From CAWIMX01 sp963837345 (GTDB taxonomy: Bacteria; Acidobacteriota; Vicinamibacteria; Vicinamibacterales; CAVVIG01), in contig CAWIMX010000001.1 in assembly GCA_963837345.1 (NCBI GenBank), positions 496,001-560,000 on the forward strand: a stretch of DNA of 64,000 bases. Direction: 5' to 3'. This document shows positions 18,913 to 27,264 of the stretch, piece after piece (within the stretch, counting starts at the first letter, position 1; each line of letters opens with the position of its first letter). The position numbers were made by a program, and so were the translations under genes. The notes under the pieces were generated by a model, which saw only the letters and a list, made by a program, of their open reading frames with translations, searched no databases and had not been told where the DNA came from.

Positions 18913-19992
18913 ATGCTGCAACACACGATCGACTGGATCGATGAACGCGTGGATCTGAGCGGTCTCCGCCACTTCGTGGCGGAAAAGGGCGTCCCGATTC
19001 ACGCGCAGAAGGTCTGGTACTACCTGGGCGGGCTCACGCTGTTTCTCTTCGTCGTGCAGGTGGCCACCGGCATTCTTCTCCTGCTCTATTACCGGCCGAG
19101 CGCGCAAGAGGCCTACGAGAGCGTGCAGTTCATCGTGACCAAGGTGGAGTTCGGCTGGCTGATCCGCAATATTCACAGCTGGTCGGCCAACTTGCTGATT
19201 GCCGCCGCGTTCGCCCATTTTTTCAGCGTGTTCCTCCTGAAGTCGTATCGCAAGCCGCGCGAGCTCACCTGGGTCAGCGGGGCGCTGCTGCTCTTCCTGA
19301 TGCTCGGTTTCGGCTTCAGCGGCTACCTGCTGCCGTGGAACGAACTGTCGTTCTTCGCCACGAAGGTCGGGACGGGCATCGGCGGCTCGGTTCCGTTCGT
19401 GGGCGGCTTCGTGCTCCGCCTGCTGCGCGGGGGCGACGATGTGACGGGGGCGACGCTGTCCCGGTTCTACGGTCTGCATGTCGCAATCCTTCCGGCGATC
19501 ACGACCGCCCTCGTCGCCCTCCACTTGCTGCTCGTCCAGCGGCAGGGCATGAGCATCCCTCTCAGCGTGGAACGCCGGCTCGCGCCCGGCGAGCGCCCGC
19601 GCCAGATGCCGTTCTTTCCGAACTACATCCTGCGCGACGTGCTCACCTGGTACGTGGCGCTCGCCGTTCTCGCGGCGCTCGCCGCGTTCTATCCCTGGGA
19701 ACTGGGAACGAAGGCCGACCCGTTCGCCCCGGTTCCGGCCGGTATCCGTCCCGAGTGGTATTTCCTCGCCATGTTCCACACGCTGAAGCTGCTGCCGAGC
19801 CACATCCTGGGCTTCGAGGGCGAGCGACTCGGCGTGATGGCGTTCGGGCTGGCGGCCGCCGCCATCGTGCTCATCCCTTTTCTCGACCGTCGCGCCTCCC
19901 GGGGCAGGCCGAGCCCCCTGTTCACGGCGCTGGCGATCGCCGGCCTGGTCTATCTCGTGGTGTTCTCGATCATCGGGTACTACGCGAGTTGA
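18913..19992 (+). CDS. Cytochrome b of a bc-type quinol oxidoreductase
   Basis: Integral membrane subunit of ~359 residues carrying two b-type hemes and the Qo/Qi quinone sites. The N-terminal half has four membrane helices with heme-ligand histidines in NIHSWSANLL and FAHFFS on helix B and FYGLHVAILP and VALHLLLV on helix D. The second half has FFPNYILRDVLTWY and the Qo-site PEWYFL motif, then three or more helices, so b6-like and subunit-IV-like parts are fused. LLPWNELSFFATKVGTG is the typical helix C/cd segment. An AGGGAG site lies upstream of the start. The stop (TGA) sits 2 bases before the multiheme cytochrome start, so co-translation is likely. Proton translocation by a Q-cycle is expected from the family. 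Confidence 0.92.
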   Translation: MLQHTIDWIDERVDLSGLRHFVAEKGVPIHAQKVWYYLGGLTLFLFVVQVATGILLLLYYRPSAQEAYESVQFIVTKVEFGWLIRNIHSWSANLLIAAAFAHFFSVFLLKSYRKPRELTWVSGALLLFLMLGFGFSGYLLPWNELSFFATKVGTGIGGSVPFVGGFVLRLLRGGDDVTGATLSRFYGLHVAILPAITTALVALHLLLVQRQGMSIPLSVERRLAPGERPRQMPFFPNYILRDVLTWYVALAVLAALAAFYPWELGTKADPFAPVPAGIRPEWYFLAMFHTLKLLPSHILGFEGERLGVMAFGLAAAAIVLIPFLDRRASRGRPSPLFTALAIAGLVYLVVFSIIGYYAS

Positions 19993-19994
19993 GC

Positions 19995-21275
19995 ATGAAG
20001 GGCCGACTCGCGCGAATCCTGCCAGGCACCGCGCTGCTGCTCACGCTCGGCGCGCCCCAGGCCGCCGCACAGCCGCGCCCGCCCTCGAACACGTGCCTGA
20101 CCTGCCACTCCGGCCTGACCGACGCGCGACTGTCCGGGCCCGCGGCCCAGTTCGCGGCGACCGACGTGCACCGCGCCGTGGGGTTCGCGTGCGTGGACTG
20201 CCACGGCGGCGATTCGACGGAGTCCGAGGCCGCGCGCGCCCACGATCGGGCCCGGGGGTTCCTCGGGGCCCCGCAGGGTCAGGCACAGATTGCCGCGTGC
20301 GCCCGCTGTCACAGCGACGCCGACCTGATGCGCCGATTCGCCCCCAGCGAGCGCGTGGACCAGGCGGCCGAATACGCGACGAGCGTGCACGGGCTCCAGC
20401 TGGCCAAGGGCGATACGCAGGTGGCGACCTGCGCGAGCTGCCACGGCGCGCACGGCATCCGGCGGGTGTCCGACGTGCAGTCGCCCGTCTATCCGACCAA
20501 CGTCGCCGCCACCTGCGCCGGCTGCCACGCCGACGCCCGGCACATGGCCGGATACGCCGGCCCCGACGGAGGTCCGCTGTCGACCTCGCAGTATGCCGAC
20601 TACCAGACGAGCGTCCACTACGACGCCTTGATGCGGGCGAACGATCTCTCGGCGCCGACCTGCAACGACTGCCACGGAAACCACGGGGCCACACCGCCAG
20701 GCGTCGATTCCATCGTGAACGTGTGCGGCACCTGCCACGCCGTCTTCGCACAGAAGTTCGCGACCAGCGTGCACGCCTTCGCGTTCGACCGCGGCTGCGT
20801 CGAGTGCCACGGCAATCACGCGATCGCGAAGCCCACCGACGCCTTGCTCGGCACGGATCCCGGCGCCATCTGCAGCGAGTGCCACAGCGGCGACGATGAC
20901 GCCGGCGCACGGGCGGCGGCCCACATGCGGACCGCGATCGACGGCCTCAAGGCCCGCATCGATCAGTCGAGCGCGCTCATCGCCCGTATCGGCAACGACG
21001 GCATCGAGACTGGCGACGAAGAGCTGAAGCTTCGGGAGGCCCGGAACGCCCTCACCGTCGCGCGCACCGAGATGCACGCATTTACCCCCGATACCGTGGA
21101 TCCGGTCATCGCCGCCGGCATCGGGGTCCTCGACGACGTCGACGCGGCGGGCGAGGCCGGCGTGCGGGAGCTGCAGTTCAGACGTCGGGGCCTCGGCGTG
21201 TCTCTCGGGCTGATTCTGCTGTTCGTGCTGGCCCTGGCTCTCAAGATCCGGCAAATCGACCGCCGCCGCCGCTGA
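19995..21275 (+). CDS. Nonaheme c-type cytochrome with C-terminal membrane anchor
   Basis: A 426-residue exported multiheme cytochrome. The signal peptide is MKGRLARILPGTALLLTLG. Nine CxxCH heme sites are seen in order: CLTCH, CVDCH, CARCH, CASCH, CAGCH, CNDCH, CGTCH, CVECH and CSECH. Spacer histidines (SVHGLQ, SVHYDA, SVHAFA) are likely sixth ligands. After the last heme comes a helical stretch of ~80 residues and then one membrane helix (GVSLGLILLFVLALALKI) with a basic tail, so the hemes face the periplasm. The start lies 2 bases after the cytochrome b stop. The position in the operon implies that it takes electrons from the Rieske protein and passes them to a terminal oxidase or reductase outside this window. 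Confidence 0.92.
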   Translation: MKGRLARILPGTALLLTLGAPQAAAQPRPPSNTCLTCHSGLTDARLSGPAAQFAATDVHRAVGFACVDCHGGDSTESEAARAHDRARGFLGAPQGQAQIAACARCHSDADLMRRFAPSERVDQAAEYATSVHGLQLAKGDTQVATCASCHGAHGIRRVSDVQSPVYPTNVAATCAGCHADARHMAGYAGPDGGPLSTSQYADYQTSVHYDALMRANDLSAPTCNDCHGNHGATPPGVDSIVNVCGTCHAVFAQKFATSVHAFAFDRGCVECHGNHAIAKPTDALLGTDPGAICSECHSGDDDAGARAAAHMRTAIDGLKARIDQSSALIARIGNDGIETGDEELKLREARNALTVARTEMHAFTPDTVDPVIAAGIGVLDDVDAAGEAGVRELQFRRRGLGVSLGLILLFVLALALKIRQIDRRRR

Positions 21276-21286
21276 CGGGGGACCGA

Positions 21287-21760
21287 TCAGCCGATCGATT
21301 CCAGCTGCTGCAGGTGGTGCAGCTGGTGGCCGGCGATCATGTGGATCACCCAGTTCACCGTAATCGTTCCATATTCGGGATGGGTCATGGCCGTCGCGCA
21401 GGCGGCCGGGGTGAGCCCCTCGAACACCGCCAGATTCATGCGGCTGATTCCCGCGAGCGCGGCGGCGGCGTCGGCGCCCGACAGGCCCCGTTCGAGCGCC
21501 AGCCAGCGATCCTGGTCGAACTTCTGGGCGGCGTAGTTCGGCGAGGTGAGGGCCATGCGCGCCCGGTTGCCGAGCGCCAGCTCCGTCTGCGCGAGATGCA
21601 CGAGGATCTCGCGGGCCGTCCATTTGCCGGGCGCGTACGTGCGCTCGAAATCGGCGGGCGCCCAGCGTGCGGTGAGCGACTGGACGCGCGCGATCGAGCG
21701 GCGCATCGCGGCGGGCGGCGGCACGTCGCCGAGCAATGCGCTGTATGGGGTGACCGTCAC
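21287..21760 (-). CDS. DinB-family (four-helix bundle) protein
   Basis: A 157-residue DinB/YfiT-like protein. Such proteins are metal-binding four-helix bundles that often act as thiol S-transferases or in stress responses; a specific reaction cannot be assigned. Likely metal histidines are in ILVHLAQTE and HMIAGHQLHHLQQL. The APGKWTAREILVHL motif is the family hallmark. It begins with GTG at 21760, overlapping the stop of the preceding GNAT gene as GTGA, so the two are translationally coupled. It is the third gene after glnS and GNAT. The stop is 11 bases from the convergent cytochrome gene stop. Confidence 0.82.
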   Translation of the reverse strand: MTVTPYSALLGDVPPPAAMRRSIARVQSLTARWAPADFERTYAPGKWTAREILVHLAQTELALGNRARMALTSPNYAAQKFDQDRWLALERGLSGADAAAALAGISRMNLAVFEGLTPAACATAMTHPEYGTITVNWVIHMIAGHQLHHLQQLESIG

Positions 21761-22362
21761 AGCGTGGCCTGCACGACGGTCTTCATGCTGCGGTGCCGCG
21801 TGAGCAGCTCGGGATGGATCTTCTTGCTCAGGTACACCTTCGATTCCGCATTGTCGGCGGCGTGTCGCTCGTACTTCACCACCTCGAACCGCAGGTGGTC
21901 GAGCGTGCCGCGCATCTCGTAGAACTTGTTCTTGGTCTTGACCACGATCTCGTCGAAGCCCTGCTCCATGGCCCAGAGCTCCTGCTGCTCGGTGAGCGCG
22001 CGGAAATGGCCCTGGCCGCGCCAGTCGCGGCGCGTGCCGCCGATCCACGTGTAGAGCACGTGCCGGCCGTCGAACCGGACGTGATCGCGCAGGCGCGCCA
22101 CCAGATCGTGCAGCTTGGGCTCGGTCTCGCCGGCGTGAATCTCGTGGGCGACCTTGAAGGAAACCGGTACGACCACGCCTCCCGGATCGTCGGGGAGGGG
22201 CGCGTTCGCCATCAGAATGAGATGGCGGCGGCCCGCCAGACGGCGGACGATTTCGGTGGCCATCTTCTTGCGCGGGAACTCGCCGAAGAACTCCTCGATG
22301 TACTGAATCTCGAGGGCGCCCTGCTCCAGCTCGTACTGCGTGATGCGGTACTCGACGGCCAC
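21757..22362 (-). CDS. GNAT-family N-acetyltransferase-like protein
   Basis: A 201-residue protein with a GNAT core that probably transfers an acyl group from acyl-CoA to an unknown amine. The N-terminal strand-helix part (FFGEFPRKKMATEIVRRL) and HEIHAGETEPKLHDL precede the motif-A-like TRRDWRGQGHFRALTEQQ with the R/Q-x-x-G-x-A pyrophosphate loop. Motif B is GFDEIVVKTKNKF. The ATG start is 4 bases after the glnS stop, and the end overlaps the DinB start (GTGA). It is therefore part of the glnS operon. No partner or substrate is visible. Confidence 0.75.
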   Translation of the reverse strand: MAVEYRITQYELEQGALEIQYIEEFFGEFPRKKMATEIVRRLAGRRHLILMANAPLPDDPGGVVVPVSFKVAHEIHAGETEPKLHDLVARLRDHVRFDGRHVLYTWIGGTRRDWRGQGHFRALTEQQELWAMEQGFDEIVVKTKNKFYEMRGTLDHLRFEVVKYERHAADNAESKVYLSKKIHPELLTRHRSMKTVVQATL

Positions 22363-22366
22363 CGGG

Positions 22367-24080
<1,714 letters not shown>

Positions 24081-24090
24081 CGATTCGATC

Positions 24091-24096
24091 ATTCTA
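24091..24096 (-). promoter_or_regulatory. -10 box TAGAAT for glnS
   Basis: On the minus strand TAGAAT ends 10 bases before the glnS ATG at 24080, so the leader would be only a few bases. It lies ~70 bases from the divergent sulfurtransferase -10 box. Confidence 0.5.
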
Positions 24097-24164
24097 TAGG
24101 GAAATTCCCGCCCGCCGCGGGCAGCCGACCAGGGCCTCGTTCGCGACGATGATATGTCGGTCGC

Positions 24165-24170
24165 TATAAT
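24165..24170 (+). promoter_or_regulatory. Consensus -10 box TATAAT, likely leaderless sulfurtransferase mRNA
   Basis: TATAAT ends 7 bases before ATG 24178 with no Shine-Dalgarno sequence. The in-frame GTG/ATG codons upstream at 24154-24177 overlap the promoter and are unlikely starts. Confidence 0.65.
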
Positions 24171-24177
24171 CGCGTCG

Positions 24178-25017
24178 ATGCGATTCACGACGCTCATCGA
24201 TACCGAGGCGCTGGCCGCCCACCTGGGCGACCCTGGCCTCGTCATCGTCGACTGCCGGTTCAAGCTGGACGACACCGAGTGGGGCGAGCGGGCGCACGCC
24301 GCGGCCCATCTTCCCCGCGCCGCCTACGCGCACCTGGATCGCGACCTGTCGGCGCAGAAAACCGGCACCAACGGGCGTCATCCCCTGCCCGCCCCCGCCT
24401 CGGCCGCCGCCGCGTTCGGACGCCTCGGGATTGGCGACGGCTGCCAGGTCGTGGCATACGACCAGGACAGCGGGAGCTGGGCCAGCCGCCTGTGGTGGAT
24501 GCTGCGCTGGCTGGGCCACGACACGGTGGCCGTGCTCGACGGCGGCTTCGCGAAGTGGGTCGCCGAAAGGCGTCCGACGACGGCTGCGCACGACCCGCCG
24601 CCGGCGCGGACGTTCCACGATCGTCCTCGCCCCGGGATGCTGATGACGGCCGACGACGTCGCGGCGCGCCTGGGCGATCCATCCTGGCGGCTCCTCGACG
24701 CGCGCGCGCCGGAGCGGTACCGCGGAGAGGTGGAGCCGATCGATCGCGTCGCGGGGCACATTCCCGGCGCGGTGAACCATCCGCACGGCTCGAACGTCGA
24801 CGCGCGCGGCGTCTTCAGGCCGGATCTGCGGCCGCAGCTGGAACACTCGCTCGGCGGGACCGCACCGGCCCACGTGATCGCGTACTGCGGGTCAGGCGTT
24901 ACGGCGTGCCATAACCTCCTCGCGCTCGAGCACGCCGGTTTGCACGGGGCGACGCTGTACGCCGGGTCGTGGAGCGAGTGGTCGAGCGACCCCTCACGGC
25001 CGATGTCGAAGGGATAG
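24178..25017 (+). CDS. Thiosulfate/3-mercaptopyruvate sulfurtransferase (two rhodanese domains)
   Basis: A 279-residue cytoplasmic sulfurtransferase moving sulfane sulfur to cyanide or thiol acceptors. The inactive N-terminal rhodanese domain (1-140) begins LIDTEALAAHLGDPGLVIVDCRF. The catalytic domain (~155-279) contains RLLDARAPERYRGEVEPIDRVAGHIPGAVN and the active-site loop CGSGVTACH near residue 241, whose first Cys carries the persulfide. The loop CGSGVTA is shared by mercaptopyruvate and thiosulfate enzymes of bacteria, so the donor is not decided. The start at 24178 is set by a TATAAT box 7 bases upstream. Its last ~119 bases are overlapped antisense by the LysR gene from the other strand. 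Confidence 0.9.
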   Translation: MRFTTLIDTEALAAHLGDPGLVIVDCRFKLDDTEWGERAHAAAHLPRAAYAHLDRDLSAQKTGTNGRHPLPAPASAAAAFGRLGIGDGCQVVAYDQDSGSWASRLWWMLRWLGHDTVAVLDGGFAKWVAERRPTTAAHDPPPARTFHDRPRPGMLMTADDVAARLGDPSWRLLDARAPERYRGEVEPIDRVAGHIPGAVNHPHGSNVDARGVFRPDLRPQLEHSLGGTAPAHVIAYCGSGVTACHNLLALEHAGLHGATLYAGSWSEWSSDPSRPMSKG

Positions 25018-25909
25018 CGACGGCCGGCGCCTGGCGCGCCAGCAGGTCGACGAACGCCTTCACGTAGTCGGCTCGCGCCGTTTCCTTCAGCGTCACCGCG
25101 TGCCACCGGCGCGCGGCGTTCGAACTGGCGAGCCGCACCGCCACGAGCGTGCCGGCGTCGACGTGCGGCCGGACGGCCCAGCGCGCCAGCACGGCGACAC
25201 CCAATCCTGCCTTCACGAGCTCGATAATCGCCTCGGTGAGCTTGATCTCCTCGACGCGGGGGAACACGCCGGCGGGCGCGAGGATGCGCTGGAGCACGCT
25301 GCTCTCGTGCCGGGGCGGATAGATCAGCAGGGTTTCCCCTTCGAGCGCCGTCGGCGCGACCAGCGCGCGCGAGGCCAGCGGGTGGTCCCGCGCCACGACC
25401 AGCACGAGCTCGTCGTCCAGAATCGGGTGCAGGGCCAGCCGGCGATCCGCCGACTCGAAGCCGCTCATGATGGCGACGTCAATCTGCCCCTCGAGCAGCG
25501 CCGGAATCGGACGGCTCGTGGCATCGACGTCGATCCGGACGTCGACGTGCGGAAAACGCTCACGATACCGGACGAGGACGGGCGGGAGCCAGTGGTAGCA
25601 GGTGTAGCACTCGGTCGTCAGGCGCAGCACGCGCACATGGCGCCGGCCCATCTGCCGCAGGTCCTGTTCCACGGCCTGCAGCCTCGCGAGCACGTCGCGC
25701 GCCGACTCGAGCAGACGCTCGCCGGCGGGCGTGAGCACCAGACGCTTCCCCAGCCGCAGAAAGAGCGCCGTGCCGAGACGCGATTCGACGTCACGCAGCT
25801 GATGGCTGAGCGCCGACTGGGTGAGGTGGAGGCGGTCGCCGGCGCGCGTGAGGCTGCCGACCTCGGCGACGGCGGCGATCAGGCGGAGGTGACGGAGCTC
25901 GAGATCCAT
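24899..25909 (-). CDS. LysR-family transcriptional regulator, MetR-like
   Basis: DNA-binding regulator of 336 residues. The winged helix-turn-helix (1-60) reads LRLIAAVAEVGSLTRAGDRLHLTQSALSHQLRDVE. The effector domain has LTTECYTCYHWLPPVL and GETLLIYPPRHES, which resemble the equivalent segments of E. coli MetR (IECHSCIQWLTPAL and SETLLIYPVQR, from memory). MetR activates methionine synthase genes with homocysteine as co-activator. Two near-consensus MetR boxes lie directly upstream (25914-25957), supporting autoregulation. The normal LysR domain ends near residue 298; the last ~38 Arg-rich residues run antisense over the sulfurtransferase gene and may be extraneous. It probably controls metH or other sulfur genes here; this is inference. 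Confidence 0.82.
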   Translation of the reverse strand: MDLELRHLRLIAAVAEVGSLTRAGDRLHLTQSALSHQLRDVESRLGTALFLRLGKRLVLTPAGERLLESARDVLARLQAVEQDLRQMGRRHVRVLRLTTECYTCYHWLPPVLVRYRERFPHVDVRIDVDATSRPIPALLEGQIDVAIMSGFESADRRLALHPILDDELVLVVARDHPLASRALVAPTALEGETLLIYPPRHESSVLQRILAPAGVFPRVEEIKLTEAIIELVKAGLGVAVLARWAVRPHVDAGTLVAVRLASSNAARRWHAVTLKETARADYVKAFVDLLARQAPAVAIPSTSAVRGRSTTRSTTRRTASPRANRRARARGGYGTP

Positions 25910-25913
25910 GTCA

Positions 25914-25957
25914 TGAGACTAGTTCATCGATGTGATGACGACAAAGAATTTTGTTCA
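25914..25957. promoter_or_regulatory. Two MetR-box-like sites in the LysR/HExxH intergenic region
   Basis: TGAG-ACTAG-TTCA at 25914-25926 and AGAA-TTTTG-TTCA at 25945-25957 each match TGAA-N5-TTCA, the E. coli MetR consensus, at 7 of 8 fixed positions, and both have T at the centre. Centres are 31 bases apart, about three helical turns. A further inverted repeat TCATC-N5-GATGA lies between (25924-25938). They sit just upstream of the MetR-like gene start (25909). Confidence 0.55.
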
Positions 25958-25972
25958 TGATCTCGCGGGCCC

Positions 25973-25978
25973 TACGAT
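25973..25978 (+). promoter_or_regulatory. -10 box TACGAT, likely leaderless start of the HExxH gene
   Basis: TACGAT ends 6 bases before ATG 25985. TTGTTC at 25951-25956 is a possible -35 with a 16-base spacer and overlaps the second MetR-like box. Confidence 0.45.
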
Positions 25979-25984
25979 GACGGC

Positions 25985-26611
25985 ATGCGACGACTCGCGG
26001 CGACGGCGGCCCTGGTGGCGCTGGCCACGCTCGACCCCCCGGTCGGGTGCGGCCGGCAGACGGCCCTGCACGCGGCCGGACACGCCCGGCCGACGGTGAC
26101 GATCGACCTGAGAAACGGCGGCGTGCTCTCGAGCGCCGCCGTCGAGGCGGCGCGCCGCGAAGTAGAGGTGTTGTGGCGCGCGGCGGGCATCGATGTCCGG
26201 CCGGCGGCGGCTGCTCCGGCGACCGCGCTGCGGGTGGTACTGATGGACGAGCCGCCCGGCCAGGCGGCCGAACGCTCCGGGCTGCCGCTCGGCTCGCTAC
26301 GATTCGAAGAGGGCCGGCCCGACCGCGAGATTCTGGTGTTCTACCAGGCCGTCAGCTTCGTCGCCGCGCACGCCGGGACGCCGTTCTGGCCCGAGTCGCG
26401 GTCGACGCCCGGCTATCAGGACCGCATCGTGGGCCGCGTGCTCGGCCGTGTCATTGCGCACGAGGTGGGCCACTATCTGCTGGCGTCGATGCAGCACACG
26501 GCGACGGGGTTGATGCGCGCCACCCACTCCGCCGCCGAATTCGCGGCGCCCAGCCGGGCGCCGTTCTGGCCTGGCGAGGCGGAGCGCCTGGCTCCGCCCG
26601 CGGCTCAGTGA
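25985..26611 (+). CDS. Small secreted putative zinc metalloprotease (HExxH)
   Basis: A 208-residue protein with an N-terminal export signal (RRLAATAALVALATLDPP). Around residue 158 it carries HEVGHYLL, an HExxH zinc-binding and catalytic motif, within VLGRVIAHEVGHYLLASMQHTATGLM. The downstream HTATGLMRATHS supplies further histidines for a third ligand, and TGLM could be the Met-turn, as in metzincin-like proteases. Nothing else identifies the family; substrates are unknown. It is divergent from the MetR-like gene and shares its intergenic region. The end overlaps the convergent GNAT gene by 7 bases. The call rests on HExxH plus signal peptide only. Confidence 0.65.
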   Translation: MRRLAATAALVALATLDPPVGCGRQTALHAAGHARPTVTIDLRNGGVLSSAAVEAARREVEVLWRAAGIDVRPAAAAPATALRVVLMDEPPGQAAERSGLPLGSLRFEEGRPDREILVFYQAVSFVAAHAGTPFWPESRSTPGYQDRIVGRVLGRVIAHEVGHYLLASMQHTATGLMRATHSAAEFAAPSRAPFWPGEAERLAPPAAQ

Positions 26612-27258
26612 ACCAGCGGACTGGCAAGGCGCTGAAACATGCGCCAGTCGTCGGCGAGAATCGAATACAGCGCCTGGTCGTGATATTCGCCGTGGCGCTC
26701 GAACGATCGCCGCAGCACGCCTTCCTGGACGGCGCCGATCTTCCGCAGCGCGCCGTTGCCGCGCCCGTTCTTGACCGACGCACGGGCCTCGAGGCGATGC
26801 GCGCCGAGCGTGTCGAAGGCGAATCGCAGCGCGAGGTCGGCACCGTCCGCGAACACGCCCGTGCCCCAGAACGGCGACCCGATCGCGAACCCCCATTCGG
26901 CCGTGTCGAAGGACGCTCCGAGCGCGCGAATCTGGAAGATGCCAACCGCCGTGTCCTGGCTCCCCACGGTAACCGCGAAGCACACGTAGGCGCCGGCCAG
27001 ACACTGCGCGTGAGTCCAGGCGATGAACTGCTCGAAGCCCTCCACCGTCGTCGGGGGCGGCGAGATGAACCGCGACACCTCTTCGGTCGTCAGCAGCGCA
27101 TGGAGTGACGGCGCGTCCGACTGGCGGAGCTGGCGAAGGGCGACGTGCCGTCCCTCCAGCACCGGCAGCGTGCGCTGCCAGTTCGACGACGTGGCGGAGG
27201 CGCCGCGGCGCACCGGAACGTCGGTTTCGCGAATCAGCTGGTAAGGCATCTTTTCCAT
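26605..27258 (-). CDS. GNAT N-acetyltransferase, RimJ/RimL-like
   Basis: A 217-residue cytoplasmic acetyltransferase resembling the Rim family that acetylates protein N-termini or small amines; substrate not known. EGRHVALRQLRQSDAPSLHALL begins the domain. EWGFAIGSPFWGTGVFADGADLALRFAFDTLGAHRLEARA holds motif A and the beta-bulge. NGRGNGALRKIGAVQEGVLRRSF is the typical 'N-x-x-x-x-x-x-L-x-K-x-G-F/A' tail. ATG 27258 lies 6 bases after the subtilase stop, and GGGGAGG overlapping that stop acts as Shine-Dalgarno, so both are one operon. ATG at 27249 is an alternative start. Confidence 0.85.
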   Translation of the reverse strand: MEKMPYQLIRETDVPVRRGASATSSNWQRTLPVLEGRHVALRQLRQSDAPSLHALLTTEEVSRFISPPPTTVEGFEQFIAWTHAQCLAGAYVCFAVTVGSQDTAVGIFQIRALGASFDTAEWGFAIGSPFWGTGVFADGADLALRFAFDTLGAHRLEARASVKNGRGNGALRKIGAVQEGVLRRSFERHGEYHDQALYSILADDWRMFQRLASPLVH

Positions 27259-27264
27259 GGCGCC

